A stretch of DNA of 64,000 nucleotides, from positions 62,001 to 126,000 of the forward strand of contig NW_026516690.1 in the NCBI RefSeq assembly GCF_025766255.1, read 5' to 3'. The number at the start of each line of letters is the position of its first letter. Position 1 is the stretch's first letter. Made by a program: the position numbers and the translations under genes. Below, one piece after another: positions 41,314 through 53,555 of this stretch. This stretch comes from Zychaea mexicana. Its lineage: Eukaryota > Mucoromycota > Mucoromycetes > Mucorales > Lichtheimiaceae. The notes under the pieces were generated by a model. It saw only the letters and a list, made by a program, of their open reading frames with translations. It ran no database searches and had not been told where the DNA came from.

Positions 41314-43080
41314 ATGCTGCAACAAGTAGATCAATACGATCTATCGACCGTAGTTAACAAAGACGATTTCAGTAAAACGGTGGAATTGCGACAATGTGAA
41401 TTAGAAGGTCGATCGCTGGTCGCTAAACGACCCTTGTCACCAGGCGACATTGTACTCGTCGAGAATCCACGACTTTGTTATTTACTCCAACCCAACTGCC
41501 GATCGTCCTTGTCACCACACTATACGAAAAAGTTATGGAAAAGCTTGGAGGACATTGTACAGGACGAAGGGTTTTGTCCAGGTGTACCAGCAGCCATGCT
41601 CGCCTATCTCTCGCTTGGCGAAATAGAACGACCCAAATATGATTTCTTCTACTATCCCGAACTCAGCGAGCAGCATTCGACGGTCCAGTTGATCAAGCAG
41701 GCATCACACACGGCCGTTTCGACGCTACCTGAATTTAAGGACTTAGATGCCGATGATATGGCCAGATTTGTTCTCAAGATATACGGCAATGCACATACGG
41801 TCTCATTTGCACACGAAAGAAAGGCACAGACACACAAGCGAAGAAAAGAACGGCGCCAGATGTACGCTCCTAAATGGGGTGAGCCGTACGACACCAGTGG
41901 ATTTGGTCTTTCAGAAGAGGAAGCAGCGCAACAGCGATCCATGATTTGCTTGATGGCTTGGGGATCCAAATTTGCACACGCTTGTGCACCCAACCTGTTT
42001 CTCCAGTACGAACCCTCCGAAAACGTCATGGTATTTCGCGCCGTCCGTGCCATGGAACCTGGTACCGTTTTATCCTTTTCATACTTGCCCGAAGATGACA
42101 TGTCATTAGGCGGCTTGGTCTGTGGCACCACCGTTCTACGCCAGGCTAAGCTCCACAAGTTCAAGTTTTTCGAGTGCGCATGTGCCCGGTGTACAGACTA
42201 CGACTGGTCGCGCGGTCAAGACAATGATATCCACGGCAGCTGTAAACAAGTTTACTATCACAAAGGTGTATGGGAGTGTCCCAAGTGTCACACTATCAAA
42301 TCAAGTGTACCTTTTATTGGCAAGCGTGAAGACCATGTGCAGCAAATTACGCTGGCGTTCGCTGCTCTCGCTCATGGACTCAAACCTGTTGACGAAGACT
42401 CGCTCCGAATGATTGAACCGTACATGGAAGATTTGCTGCACCCTGATAATACCACCCGAGACGCTGAAGAAGAGGAGGAGGAGGAGGAGGAGGAGAAGGT
42501 ACCAGTGCCACGGTATCATTGGACGTATGGATCGATCCATGCGGTTTTATCGACATACCACCTCAAGCTTTTTCCACAATTCTTTGGCAAAGGTTTGGCG
42601 GAACGATTCGGCATGACGGTGAAAGGTTTTAACGAGGCGGTTGTCTACTTGCAGTTCTTGAACGACCATATATGGACATGCCCAAATCCATCTTCACCGG
42701 TGGGTAGTCCCATGGCGGCATTTTTCGCTGGCTGGCGGATCTTGGCTATTGTGATCGATACTGTTCTCCAGGGCACTCAGCGGACGCTTGTCATTCGATC
42801 GTCCACAGCTCCTCCTAAAAGCCGTAACGGCAATGATAGCGATGAAGATAGCGACAGTGATGCAGAGGAGGAAAATATGGAGACAACCACCGAGCTTATT
42901 CCCATGTCTGACGAATGGAAACAGCCTATTGACCAAATTATCGATATCGTCCATTCTCGATGGCTTCCCTTGGTAGTTCAAGTATTCCAAGTACGACGAT
43001 CACCTGTGGTGGATGATATGATGAGTCGCATAAATGAATTCGTAGATCGAGTTGAGCAGGTTTCAGCTTTGAAAGAATAA
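41314..43080 (+). CDS. SET-domain protein (SMYD/SET5-like), putative methyltransferase
   Basis: Single-exon gene of 588 residues. I chose the start MLQQVDQYDLSTVVNKDD because the frame upstream of 41191 is LINE antisense sequence, which would give a false 713-residue protein. The split SET domain begins GRSLVAKRPLSPGDIVLVEN; the core reads MAWGSKFAHACAPNLFLQY (about residue 220), then AMEPGTVLSFSYL with the catalytic-type Tyr. A post-SET cysteine cluster reads CACARCTDYDW, and further cysteines follow in WECPKCHTI. The Asn of the usual NHSC motif is Ala here, so cofactor binding may be atypical. Acidic stretches (Glu-rich near residue 390; Asp/Glu near 520) interrupt the C-terminal half. The substrate cannot be inferred. 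The A-rich leader directly precedes the ATG. Confidence 0.85.
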   Translation: MLQQVDQYDLSTVVNKDDFSKTVELRQCELEGRSLVAKRPLSPGDIVLVENPRLCYLLQPNCRSSLSPHYTKKLWKSLEDIVQDEGFCPGVPAAMLAYLSLGEIERPKYDFFYYPELSEQHSTVQLIKQASHTAVSTLPEFKDLDADDMARFVLKIYGNAHTVSFAHERKAQTHKRRKERRQMYAPKWGEPYDTSGFGLSEEEAAQQRSMICLMAWGSKFAHACAPNLFLQYEPSENVMVFRAVRAMEPGTVLSFSYLPEDDMSLGGLVCGTTVLRQAKLHKFKFFECACARCTDYDWSRGQDNDIHGSCKQVYYHKGVWECPKCHTIKSSVPFIGKREDHVQQITLAFAALAHGLKPVDEDSLRMIEPYMEDLLHPDNTTRDAEEEEEEEEEEKVPVPRYHWTYGSIHAVLSTYHLKLFPQFFGKGLAERFGMTVKGFNEAVVYLQFLNDHIWTCPNPSSPVGSPMAAFFAGWRILAIVIDTVLQGTQRTLVIRSSTAPPKSRNGNDSDEDSDSDAEEENMETTTELIPMSDEWKQPIDQIIDIVHSRWLPLVVQVFQVRRSPVVDDMMSRINEFVDRVEQVSALKE

Positions 43081-43444
43081 AAGTTGCATATGGCTGCTAT
43101 GATGTACTACTATTTTCGTTTCGTTCGGGTGGTTTTCTAATCCTTGCGTCAATAAAATGCATAAAGGGGGAGGGGATAGACAACTACATGGAAGGAAGAG
43201 CGAGGGCTTTACCATTTTCCAGCTGAGTATCTTTTCGCTCTCGCTTACTTTGCGGCTTGACTTTGAACACAGGACACAGACACACCGTTAATAACTCTTT
43301 TTTTTTTAACTGCTACCCGCACTTGTCCATCGGCTATACCAAAAACGGATCTTTAAACATCTATAAAAAGGGCTCGTCCTTTGCTAACAGTAAAACCTTC
43401 ATTGCTCTTTTCTTTATACCTTTTGCGCCTAACCTCCCAAAACA
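43081..43444. other. Spacer with 3' flank of SET gene and CYSTM promoter
   Basis: No additional gene. AGGGG motifs at about 43165-43175 resemble stress-response elements on the opposite strand (CCCCT). A TATA box and a pyrimidine-rich leader precede the CYSTM start codon. Confidence 0.5.
43362..43370 (+). promoter_or_regulatory. TATA box of the CYSTM gene
   Basis: TATAAAAAG lies 75 bp before the CYSTM start codon, in a good position for a strongly inducible gene. Assigned by position and sequence only. Confidence 0.5.
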
Positions 43445-44193
43445 ATGTCCCCAAGGTAACGATGAAAGGCTACTTGGCAAACTATCATGAATTGTTGGGG
43501 TTGTTGGATATCCACAGGACATTGGGCATAAATATCTCTCCTTTTTAACATTTGCTGACACTAATACAATGTCGTCGCGATTTACGTACATAGCCAACAA
43601 CAGCAGCCTCAACAAGAGCAACACGAAATGGTCTCCACCTCGGCCTACCCTACCACTCAGACCATGACTCCCAACACTACTCAGGAACATGTCCCTACTC
43701 AGCAAGGTAATGTATACGTTTTGGTTGGAGTAAAGTGCGGTTTACTTGAGGAAAATACATTTCAGCAAAGAAGAGTCATCCTTGAACAGATGATACATGT
43801 GCACGATATACTGACACCAGCGACACTTCCGCTCATCTTGTTAAAAAAAAAACCTTCTGGGATAACTTGTAAAAATATATATAGAAGAGAGCTCTTCGAT
43901 GCTTCGGTAAGCTTCCTTCTTTTTCATACTCACATTGGGGCTGTCGTTGAGTTGTACGAACTATATTGAATCTGATTCGTTTATTTGAAATAGTCTTCGC
44001 GGTGGTGGTTGCGTTAAAGATTGTTTGGCCGCTATTTGCTGCTGCTGTGCTCTTGAAGCCATCTGTTGGTATGATTTTTTTTTATTGAACGTTGTTGTGT
44101 AGTGTGCATGTCGACATCCTTTATGCTAACGAAAACCGTCAACTTTTGTGTTGAACTAATCTTACTGTCCGATCATATATTAGCTGTAAGTGA
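43445..44193 (+). CDS. CYSTM-family cysteine-rich transmembrane protein, five small exons
   Basis: Exons 43445-43455 (11 nt), 43594-43706, 43885-43906 (22 nt), 43994-44068 and 44184-44193 (10 nt) join in phase at GT..AG sites to a 76-residue protein. It has the standard CYSTM layout: a short Gln/Pro/Thr-rich N-terminus (MSPSQQQQPQQEQHEMVS), then a C-terminal segment GGGCVKDCLAAICCCCALEA ending ICCCK, a cysteine-packed membrane helix. Yeast and plant members sit in the plasma membrane and are linked to stress tolerance; the molecular role is not settled. The two smallest end exons are easily missed by gene finders. The exon chain rests on splice-site logic and family resemblance, with no transcript. 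Confidence 0.75.
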
Positions 44194-47100
44194 TTATTAG
44201 TTATTTTTGTGTTTTCAATTGTAATTGTATGTAGTATGTAGCGTGAGTACTGATGACAGAGAGAAATTGTATCCTATTTGCCGTTTTTCATATAGTTGAA
44301 ATTGATGAAATTTGCTGCTAAAAACGAAAGAAAAATGGCCAGAGTCGGTCTCTCTCTCTCTCGCTCGCTGGCGTTGTCTGTGATCAAGTACAAATATTAT
44401 TCCTTACCTTATACTTTTTGCGTAACATCACCCTTTTTTCTCCCGATTTATATAAATTTTTCTCTATTTTTACCATAACGGGCTTATTTTCCTTGTATTA
44501 CCTTGGCGTTTTTCTCTTTTTGATGCATGTCATGTTTCTCTTCGGAATAAAGTTGTCGCGTTTAGAACAAAAACGCCAAGCAAAAAAATGGATACTAATG
44601 CTTATAGGATAGCACTGTTGATGTATGATGAAACAGAGGAGGAAGAGGATGCAGGCGATATTGTGGCGATTGTGGAACCCTGTTCATCATCACTCTCGGA
44701 TACACACACTTTATTCTCGCCTTATTGCAAGCTTTTCCTATTACCCAATGCATGTAACATTTATTGATGGCATACTACTTGGTGTGTTTTAAAAATATAT
44801 GGAAGCTTAAGGAAGATCATTTCCTTGCCATTATTGTAGTGTCTACCAAAATTACTGTGATAATCACCATCATTCGTTTTTCTTTCAATGACATCTTTAT
44901 GTGTGTGCCAGCAAAAGTGACGTTCCAGTGTGTTTGTGGTGTCACCAACTTTGCTGTTACAGTCATGGCCGCTGCGATCACTTCTCCTAATCAGTACTCA
45001 GATCATGACCCATTTATTTTTACAAGAACGACAACCATTCCGTACGTGATCTCAACAACCAGTTCAGATCAGCAGAGATGCTCGTCGACAGAGCCGCTGA
45101 CAAGGGTGTCCGTAAGGTATGTCAAAATGTCCTAAATGATTAGCTACTACTTAATACTAAATACATGAGAGGATCGTGTATACAATCACTTCGACACGTT
45201 GAGAAATAGACAAGAACCATTAATAATAGAATCGATAAAATTCAATAAGCAATAAACAGTCATTTTCCCTCTGATTGTCTCGGCCTCGTGCAGCGGCCTT
45301 ATACTACATGGAAATGACTAAGCACGGTGATACAGAATATGCTCTTGCTTTTGTCTTTGCCAAGTCCTGTAAAAATATACATATTGCATTTGATCTAAAG
45401 GAAAAGAGGTTTGTAGCTGCCATATAAAAATAGTAACTGTAGCTTGTTAATGATGATGATTTACATACTGCCGATAAATGACCAGGCACATGTCGTGTTA
45501 ATACCCTCCCAATCCCGGACTCTTGTCCTCCCGCTTATGTAATGTATTCATTGCTGATATAACAGTAACGGAGTGTGGTTTCCCTTGTACGCACAAAAGT
45601 AGTTGGAGAACGAAGAAATATACTGATATATCAGTTTCAATATCATTATGACGAAGAGACGTCAATCACATACTTAAATACGGCGTGTATACAGCCTTTG
45701 GATCCAGACAAACATTAGTGATACTGTCCGACATTTTAAAGATTAAAAAGCATGGGCTGTCTGCCGTACTGTACATTAATTACTACTGCTAGTGCTACTA
45801 TCATACTACCATTCATGGCGATGAACCCTTCTTCTTGCCATTGAAATAGTATAACAGCATATAATAACTTTGCTAATTGCTCATCCATGAATGCCAAAAC
45901 CATTATAGAAGGTCAACATTTCGTCCATCAGGTGTTAACGTCAAGCTACGATAAAGACACTACTCAGTAATGCATATGATGCATATTGTTCCTCGCTTTC
46001 TATAGCTGCTTGTGTGCTCTGGCTTTGACAACGAATGCGCAACTATGCTATTTTGCTCTTGTGAGCAGTAGCACAAGGGCTTGCACCTTGATCTTCATTT
46101 CTATTAATATATAGTAGAACACATGGTGTGGCGTGCTTCATCTGTCACCTTTGACTATCATTACTGTAACGTCGATGAAATATGATTTGCTGCGTAATAG
46201 AAGTGTGCAATCTTTGACTCAAGGGTATGCTAGCTTACCCTCTCATTTCAGGCGCTCCTTCATCTCTTGGTGTATCTCTAGATTTATGTTGAGATATGTA
46301 GGACCGTCAATAGCTAGAATTTCTGATTATTCTTCGGAATCACAATGATATCGTTCTTTACGAATAGCGTTGTCTGCAATCTTGCTAGCATTCAGCCCTT
46401 TTTTCATTTGGTGCGCCAAATTCCTTCTACTGTCGAAAACCTACAAAGCTGTTCGTGCCTTGCCCGCCATCCTTTTCTCTAGATTTGAGTAAACTTCTTT
46501 CTTTTTAAAATAGCTGAAACAGGAAAAGATGGCGATTCAAGGATCAACGAATTGTTTGTCTTCAATAATTTATACTCTGTGTTATAGTAAATATAGAATT
46601 CAGAAGTAATTACACACTTGTACCTGACTTTGCTTGTACATGTTTTTCGGTCATTCGTCGCCTTTGAATCAGCTTTGTGAGCCAATGTCTCTTGATGTCC
46701 GCTCATCTTCTGATATATAGCTTTTGATTCGGCATGACTTTGGAAGTAACGCTCATTATGCGAAAATCGCTTATGCATCATACACATTCATGCTCTAAAT
46801 TATTGCTACAGCAGCCAACAAGCCCTATAAACCCCCTATTCATACAGGATATGCATACCACCTTTCTGCGTTTTCTCACGGGCGTTGCATTTGGCGATCG
46901 AGCAGTCCCGTCCAAGAAGATAAACGCACATGGCGGCGCTAGTGTTGGCCACATGATGCTATGGTGACGATGATTCGATCTAGGTTCTTCATCACCTTAA
47001 CCGAGTAGTACCTCGCTGGGGACATCAAATAGAGAAATAAGTGTCTAGTAATGGTAGAATATACACTGTCTGGTTTCTGGAAGGTGTAAAATTGTAGATA

Positions 47101-47290
47101 GTGTTCTACTCTCTAATAGCGTGCGAATCATGTGTAACGCTGCATCGGGCCGGCGATTGTAGAGTCTATAACAAGTTCGACATTGAAACAATTCTTTCCA
47201 ACAGTTTCCCGCCGCTCAAAACGCGTATTTTTTCATTTCTCCCTTCCGTACCTCCGTTCACTTCTTTTTTCACTTTTCCCCATTTTACTC
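44194..47290. other. Intergenic region, mostly without recognisable genes
   Basis: About 3 kb between the CYSTM gene and AMP deaminase. Apart from one exon-like remnant near 45027-45420, only short open frames without family motifs were seen. The AMP deaminase promoter lies at the right end, in a pyrimidine-rich stretch. Confidence 0.5.
45027..45427 (+). pseudogene. Possible Sel1-repeat gene remnant (two exon-like pieces)
   Basis: The stretch 45027-45108 is preceded by ACAAG and followed by GTAAGG. It reads NDNHSVRDLNNQF, then SAEMLVDRAADKGV. Joined in phase to a piece starting after GTGCAG at 45294 it continues PALYYMEMTKHGDTEYALAF and VFAKSC, ending at a TAA near 45427. The spacing of Ala, Asp-Lys-Gly and Tyr residues resembles a Sel1-like repeat. 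No start exon and no further repeats were found, so a broken gene or a chance frame are both possible. Confidence 0.3.
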
Positions 47291-50200
47291 ATGGCGAATT
47301 CTGTGCCAGGCTCTGAAACTTCTTCGGTTTCAAATAGTCCTCTTCCTGAAGAAGCTAACAACTATGGTGCTGATCAAAAGACGCCGTTTTTCGAATACCA
47401 CCATCGCATGTCGATCCAAAACGTAAGTTTCAATCCCTCTCTTTCTGCGATTGCCCTCTTTTTGTGTGTGAGTATGTTTCCGTGGAAATTTTGACACAAG
47501 TGTTAAAAAAATGAATATGTAAAAGCATGACAGCAAATATTTTGGTCAGAACTTGCCTCCTACCGGTGGACCTTCTGGCATTGACTCCGATGCAAGCACA
47601 CCTGTTGACGATCAACCTCCTGCTGTTCCACGACCTGCCGTCATTCCTCCCGCAGCAACTGGCACACCGACAACAACATTTACAACGACTGACGACAGTA
47701 ACGGATCAGTGCCTGCCAGCAGCGACACTGTCGAGGAACTGCACGATTTTGTAAATGATACGCAAGGTAACAAACGTTGAACGGAATGCACCCTAATGGA
47801 TAAGGGAAATACTGATATAATAAACAACATTTTATATAGATGCGGCCGTCACTGCCGAGCTGCGTGGGCTTTATGAAACGTTGCAGACATGTCTTGACCT
47901 GCGGGAAAAGTACATGAGACGTTCCTGCCAGCGCTTAGAAGACGATCCCAGGAACAGGGATGACTGGAACATTTATCCAGCTCCACCCCAGCCATCATGG
48001 CCATTGCCATCGCCTGAAGAAATTACTCGTCGAAAGGAAAAGGAAAAGAAGCGTGAGGCCGATCCAATTGGCGCTGTGGGTAGCGACTTTTCATTTGAAG
48101 AATGCGAAATTCCTGGCGACCATGAGGTGAGCTATAACTCTTTCGTCTCCCCCCCAATGTTATACACTCATCAACATCATGCGGTGCAATATATGCTCTC
48201 TTGACTTCAAGCTAATCATGTCTGTGGTGGTTTTCGTGGTATGGTCGGGCTTATGCAGTTTACGTTTGGCATGGGATCCGAAGGCTTTTACCAAGTGTAC
48301 CAAACCGAAAAAGGTAAGGCGCAGTATGAAATGTCATTCTGCATAAGATTTTTTTGGTCATCGTCATCGCCATCGTCATCATCGGGTTTGTTCATTGTCT
48401 CCGCATCCCCATAGATCAATTCGATGAAAAGCCATTATATGATATCCCAAGCCGAAAGGAGTTTTTCCAGGACATGGACTTGGTCCTAGGTACAATCAGG
48501 TAATAATTTATCTCGATCTCTGTGGGTTGTGTTTATAATGTGGTGTCGTATCTGTGTGGATGTATGAATAACTTTACCTATAAACATAGCGATGGTCCAG
48601 CCAAGAGTCTTGCTTTTCGAAGATTACGGTACCTGGATGGAAAATGGCAAATGTACACTTTGCTGAACGAGTTTCAAGAACTTGCCGACTCTAAGGTAAC
48701 AATGGGCGAGAAAAAACAAAGAACCATACACGCTTCCTATGCGATATACACAGTTGCTGATTCTTTTCCATTCGCAGAGGGTACCCCATAGAGATTTTTA
48801 CAACGTGCGTAAAGTTGATACTCACGTTCACCATTCCAGCTGCATGAACCAAAAGCATTTGTTGCGTTTCATCAAATCAAAGATGAAGAAGTCACCCGAT
48901 GTAAGTTTGCGTACCCTACATATAGGTTATTGGATGTCAGTATCGAATCCATGTGTGTGTAAGGGAGCTAATCTGCTTTTTATTGTTTGATTGATTGTTT
49001 GTAGGATGTGGTTATCTATCGTGATGGGCAGCACTTGACTCTTAAAGGCGTATTCGAAAGTCTGAACTTGACAGCATATGATCTTAGCATTGATACTCTT
49101 GATATGCACGTAAGTAAACTTACTATCTCACTGAGCTATGCTTTCAAGCTCGTTTAATATCTCGGTAATGAATCTGATGACCATATCCTTCTCCTCTTCT
49201 TTTTATTTTTATAGGCCCACAAGGACTCTTTTCATCGTTTCGATAAGTTTAACCTGAAATACAATCCAATTGGAGAAAGCAGATTGCGTGAGATTTTTAT
49301 GAAGACCGATAATTACATCCAAGGAAGATATCTTGCAGAAATCACAAAGGGTAAAGTTTGATTCTAGTGTATTAATACGGAGTACAAGATGTATTGAAAC
49401 AGGCTCTTATTAATATGCATATTATTAAACACACCTTAGAGGTAGTATCGGATTTAGAGTCTTCCAAGTATCAAATGGTCGAGTATCGTGTATCGATTTA
49501 TGGAAGGTAAAAGGGGCATACGCATTTCACTTGTATGATAGAGAAAAATGCTTTTATTACAACATGACGTACTCACTGTGAACGTGGAAACCCCCTATTG
49601 CTTTTTTAAGATCAAAGGATGAATGGGACAAGTTAGCCAAGTGGGTCGTAAACAATGGATTATTTTCACCTAACGTACGTTGGCTGGTGCAAATACCTCG
49701 CTTGTACAATATCTACAAATCATCCAATTCTGTCGACAGTTTCCATGACATCGTTCGCAGTAAGTACCTGTTGCATGACGAGATGATCAAAAGATCAAAA
49801 AACAAAATTTTCCTAGATGGCTCTGTTGCACTTACTCATACATAAAAATTACCACAGACGTTTTTGAGCCTTTGTTTGAGGTCACCAAAAATCCTTCGAA
49901 CCATCCAGAACTACATATTTTCCTGCAACGTGTCGTTGGCTTTGACTCGGTCGATGACGAATCCAAACCAGAAAGACGCATGTTTAAAAAATTCCCGACA
50001 CCAAGTGAGTGGGATAGCAAGCATAACCCACCTTATAGCTACTATCTATACTACATGTACGCCAATGTCTCTTCTTTGAACAACTGGCGCAAATCCCGTG
50101 GCTTCAGTAAGTAAAAGATTGAAAAAGGGGTACTTATTTTCTTTTTCTCAAGCGCATTAATCGGCTATATTACCACTACTAATGCTATGTGTGGTAAATT

Positions 50201-51151
50201 AGGCACCTTTGTACTTCGTCCTCACTGTGGTGAAGCAGGTGACACAGAGCATCTTACTGCGGCATTTTTAACATCTTTTGGTATCAGTCATGGTATTCTA
50301 TTGCGTAAAGTACCTGCATTGCAGTACTTGTATTACCTAGCACAGATTGGTATTGCCATGTCACCCCTTTCGAACAATGCCTTGTTCTTGACGTATGAGC
50401 GTAACCCACTTCCTCAATTTTTCCAACGCGGTCTGAACATTTCATTGTCTACCGACGATCCCTTGCAGTTTCATTTTACGAAAGAACCGCTCATTGAGGA
50501 GTATAGCGTTGCAGCACAGGTATGTCTATGCAAATACACAATATTGCTGAAGGCGGGCAGAAAAAAGAGAAAGAGAACATACACATACATGTAAGCCGTA
50601 TACTAAGCCAATGATTGCTGTCTATATAAAAGATTTGGAAGTTGTCGCCGACCGACATGTGTGAATTGGCACGTAACTCTGTTATTCAAAGTGGCTGGGA
50701 AAGTCGTGTGAAAAAGCATTGGATTGGTAGAAAATGGTACAAGAAAGGCGTGGAAGGAAACGATATGCAGAGGACCAATGTACCCGATATCCGCGTCAAG
50801 TACCGTTACGATGTGCTCATGGGAGAATTGGACATGTTGAGACGCTACGCACCGCGTCAATCCATCGACGCTACACGCGCAGGTGAAGTTGGTGTGCTCA
50901 AGCATGATATGGTGGGTGCGGCTGGATTGCAATCAGGACCACAACTGCAACAGCAAATCCACCACTCGCGCGGAGAGCAACAGCAACAAGAGGCATCGCA
51001 ACAAGGACAGCAGCAGGCTTCTGCAGGAGAGAATACTTCGGCAGCCAAGGTCATTTGGAAAGAGTCTCCATTCCCCGGTGTTGGTGTGGTTGCAGAACGT
51101 GCACGACGTCGTCACGCTCCAAATCACCATGAAGACCAGCAACATCAATAA
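47291..51151 (+). CDS. AMD1: AMP deaminase
   Basis: Converts AMP to IMP and ammonia in the purine nucleotide cycle, controlling adenylate balance. Fourteen exons join in phase: 47291-47422, 47526-47766, 47840-48126, 48259-48313, 48415-48499, 48590-48695, 48778-48900, 49005-49109, 49215-49350, 49440-49506, 49611-49759, 49858-50106, 50203-50519 and 50633-51151, giving 856 residues. The zinc-binding catalytic core includes [38 protein letters not shown] and [18 protein letters not shown], the last carrying the metal-binding Asp pair. The variable N-terminus is Ser/Thr/Pro-rich. The C-terminus, after [19 protein letters not shown], carries a Gln-rich tail. Every splice junction seen is GT..AG. 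A closely spaced GPATCH11-like gene follows 216 bp downstream. Confidence 0.96.
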
Positions 51152-51367
51152 CAGTAGATTTAGCAGTAGTAGTGGTATATTGTACTTGAGTGTTTTTACT
51201 ACTTAGCAACTTACCTAGCGACCAGCAATAAATTACATAAGCCAACCTATGCACTCAGTTCTGTTATGCAACCGAAGAGTCACACGAGGAAAAAAAAGTA
51301 AAACCCGCACTTCCTTGACTACTTTTGCCTCTCTATATAAGTTTAATACGATCTCTCCCTCAATGTC

Positions 51368-52730
51368 ATGAGCGAAACGGAAGAAGACGATTACATGTCA
51401 ACCAAGTTCCTCGAAGAGGCTGCTGATTATGAAAGCAAGACACGAAGTGAAGGAACATACAGCCAGCGCCGCCAACGAACGCTACAGGTGCAGAAGCAAA
51501 AGGGGCACATTAAGCCGCGCGAACAATTGCAGCGCGAAGCGCGTGAAGAAGGCTTGAAGCGTAATCTTGAAGAAGACAAGAACAACAAGGGCATGCAGTT
51601 GCTCATGAAAATGGGTTTCAAGTAATCTTACACTTACTTTTTTACCAGGAAGCATTGTGCGCGTATTTATAAAGGGAAATCTCACGTAAAACTTACGTCG
51701 TATTCTTGTGCACACATACACAGAAAGGGCATGAAATTAGGCAAGTCCGAAGGAGGTCTAGAAAAACCTCTTGAAGTTGAATTAAAGCAAGGTATTGTAA
51801 TATATTATTTTATACTTTTTATTAGCTATGTTCCCGCTATACGTGTATCAATCAGTATCTGATAAATGAGGGAACGCGTCAACTGCTTATCGTATTCAGG
51901 TCGAGAGGGTCTTGGTATGGCTGAAGCACGTAAACGAGCGCTGGAAGAAGAGGAGGAAAGAGAAGCGGCTAAGCGACCTCATATTGATCCGGATGAATAT
52001 CGCGAATTGATGGCAAACAAAGCAAAAGAGTCCAAATTACATCGGCGAAGTACTGCTGCAGCTGCCATTTGTGAACGACTGGATATAGAAAATGTACAGT
52101 AAAACGTACCATTTGTTTGCTTTGAAATGTCTTGATAACTTCCTAATGAAGCGAAGCAATACAGTTACTAATGCTACATGTATTACTATCTGACTCTATT
52201 GTATAGGGAATTGAGGTAAAGACTTAACCTCATTTAACTATTAATTTTCTCGAGCGTGAGAGAAGACTTCCTCTCACTTATCTTTACTATTTTATCTTTG
52301 TCTAGTCAAATATTCTCTGGATATTCTGTCCCAAAGATGAAGAGCAACAACAGCATACTGGTGATGGCGATCTGACCGAACAAGAAGCGAAAGGTTACGC
52401 ATTAACTGAGCAAGCTGGAGAAGATGAAGATGAAGAAGAGGAAAAAGAAGAGGAAGAATTACCTTATCCCAAAGAAGAAGTGGAAGAGCTCAGATCATTA
52501 CCTGTAAGTTTCTCTTCTCTTTATATTAAATTGCACTTGGATCTTGGTACGTATCTAATATGGCGACCTATGCTAATATCTCTCTTGGTTTGTAGTTGGA
52601 CAAACGGCTTACTCGACTTGTTGATTATTTACGAGACAAGCACTCATACTGCTTTTGGTGTGGAGCTAAATACGATAATGCTCAGGATCTGGCGGAAAAC
52701 TGCCCTGGGCCAGGCGAAGATGATCATTAG
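51368..52730 (+). CDS. GPATCH11: G-patch domain protein, GPATCH11-like
   Basis: Probable nuclear RNA-processing cofactor; G-patch proteins stimulate DEAH helicases. Exons 51368-51621, 51724-51791, 51900-52093, 52306-52503 and 52596-52730 give 282 residues. The order follows metazoan GPATCH11: an N-terminal DDYMSTKFLEE, a charged coiled stretch (REQLQREAREEGLKRNL), the G-patch GMQLLMKMGFKKGMKLGKS and QGREGLGMAEARKR, a basic helix, an acidic stretch, and the C-terminal zinc-like motif LRDKHSYCFWCGAKYDN and LAENCPGPGEDDH. Exon 3 could end at more than one place; the donor after LDIEN keeps the frame with SNILWIFCPKDEE. Confidence 0.93.
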
Positions 52731-53555
52731 TAATTGATGGCAGTGCAATAAACACATACGTACCCTATAGAGTGACAGCCTGTCTGACATGTGTTGTACG
52801 TAGTACAGCATGATAAACACATATTACAATTTTTTCCTTCTTCTTATCATCACGACGTTTTGAATTGAGCCTTCGAAGAGGATATGACTCACAATGTATA
52901 GTAGGTATGCACATTCACTTAAGCGATTTGCATAGCAAACTGCGGCAAGGTCGTCGGCAGCTGCTGTGCCATAACTGCTTACTCATATCAGAATTTCCTT
53001 CCAGCAAGTTTCTCCATTATGCATTATAGCATATTATAACTTTACCCTATGACTGTATCTAACATCCATTTTAGAAGCTAGCATGTAGGTAGCTTCTAGC
53101 ATAGTATGACTAATCTGTAGCTAGAAGGATGGATATATCCAGAATAATCGTTGTCCTAACGAAATGACAGCTAGTGCCCGGCTGCGGAGCAGATTCCGTG
53201 GCGTCCGTCAGCTGGACTGTGACTCATTTCCAGAAGTTTTTGGCGGCGGGAGTATATTTCAGATCTGTTTTCCGTGAACTTTCTTGTATTATCAGTTGCC
53301 CTTGGTAATGAGCGTTTCACTTGCTGACGGTAATGCATCGTTTCACTACAGACTTGGTCCTTTGAATTTCTTTGAATCTCATTAATAAACGCGTCTTTTT
53401 TCTGTATATGTCTGATTCTTTTAGTATCTGGACAGTTCAAGTAAGAAAAAAAATTGATACGATAAATATTCCACTTATAGCTGTCAAAACTTTTTATTCG
53501 GGGGTGGGATGACCAAATAAGAGAATTAAATAATATTCTTGTAATTGTTCATTAG
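52731..53555. other. Spacer containing the unresolved 5' exon of the IleRS gene
   Basis: The first recognisable IleRS exon opens at an intron acceptor (TTCATTAG), so a start codon and short first exon lie in this spacer. ATGTCTGATTCTTTTAG near 53408 and ATGTATAGTAG near 52895 were considered. The first does not join in the required phase; the second joins in phase but needs a long intron. Neither is claimed. Confidence 0.4.

Noticed and set aside
46860..46967. KINAHGGASVGHMM, faintly like the thiolase motif NVNGGAIALGHP
   Set aside because: The match is loose, stops within a few residues, and there is no adjoining thiolase sequence.
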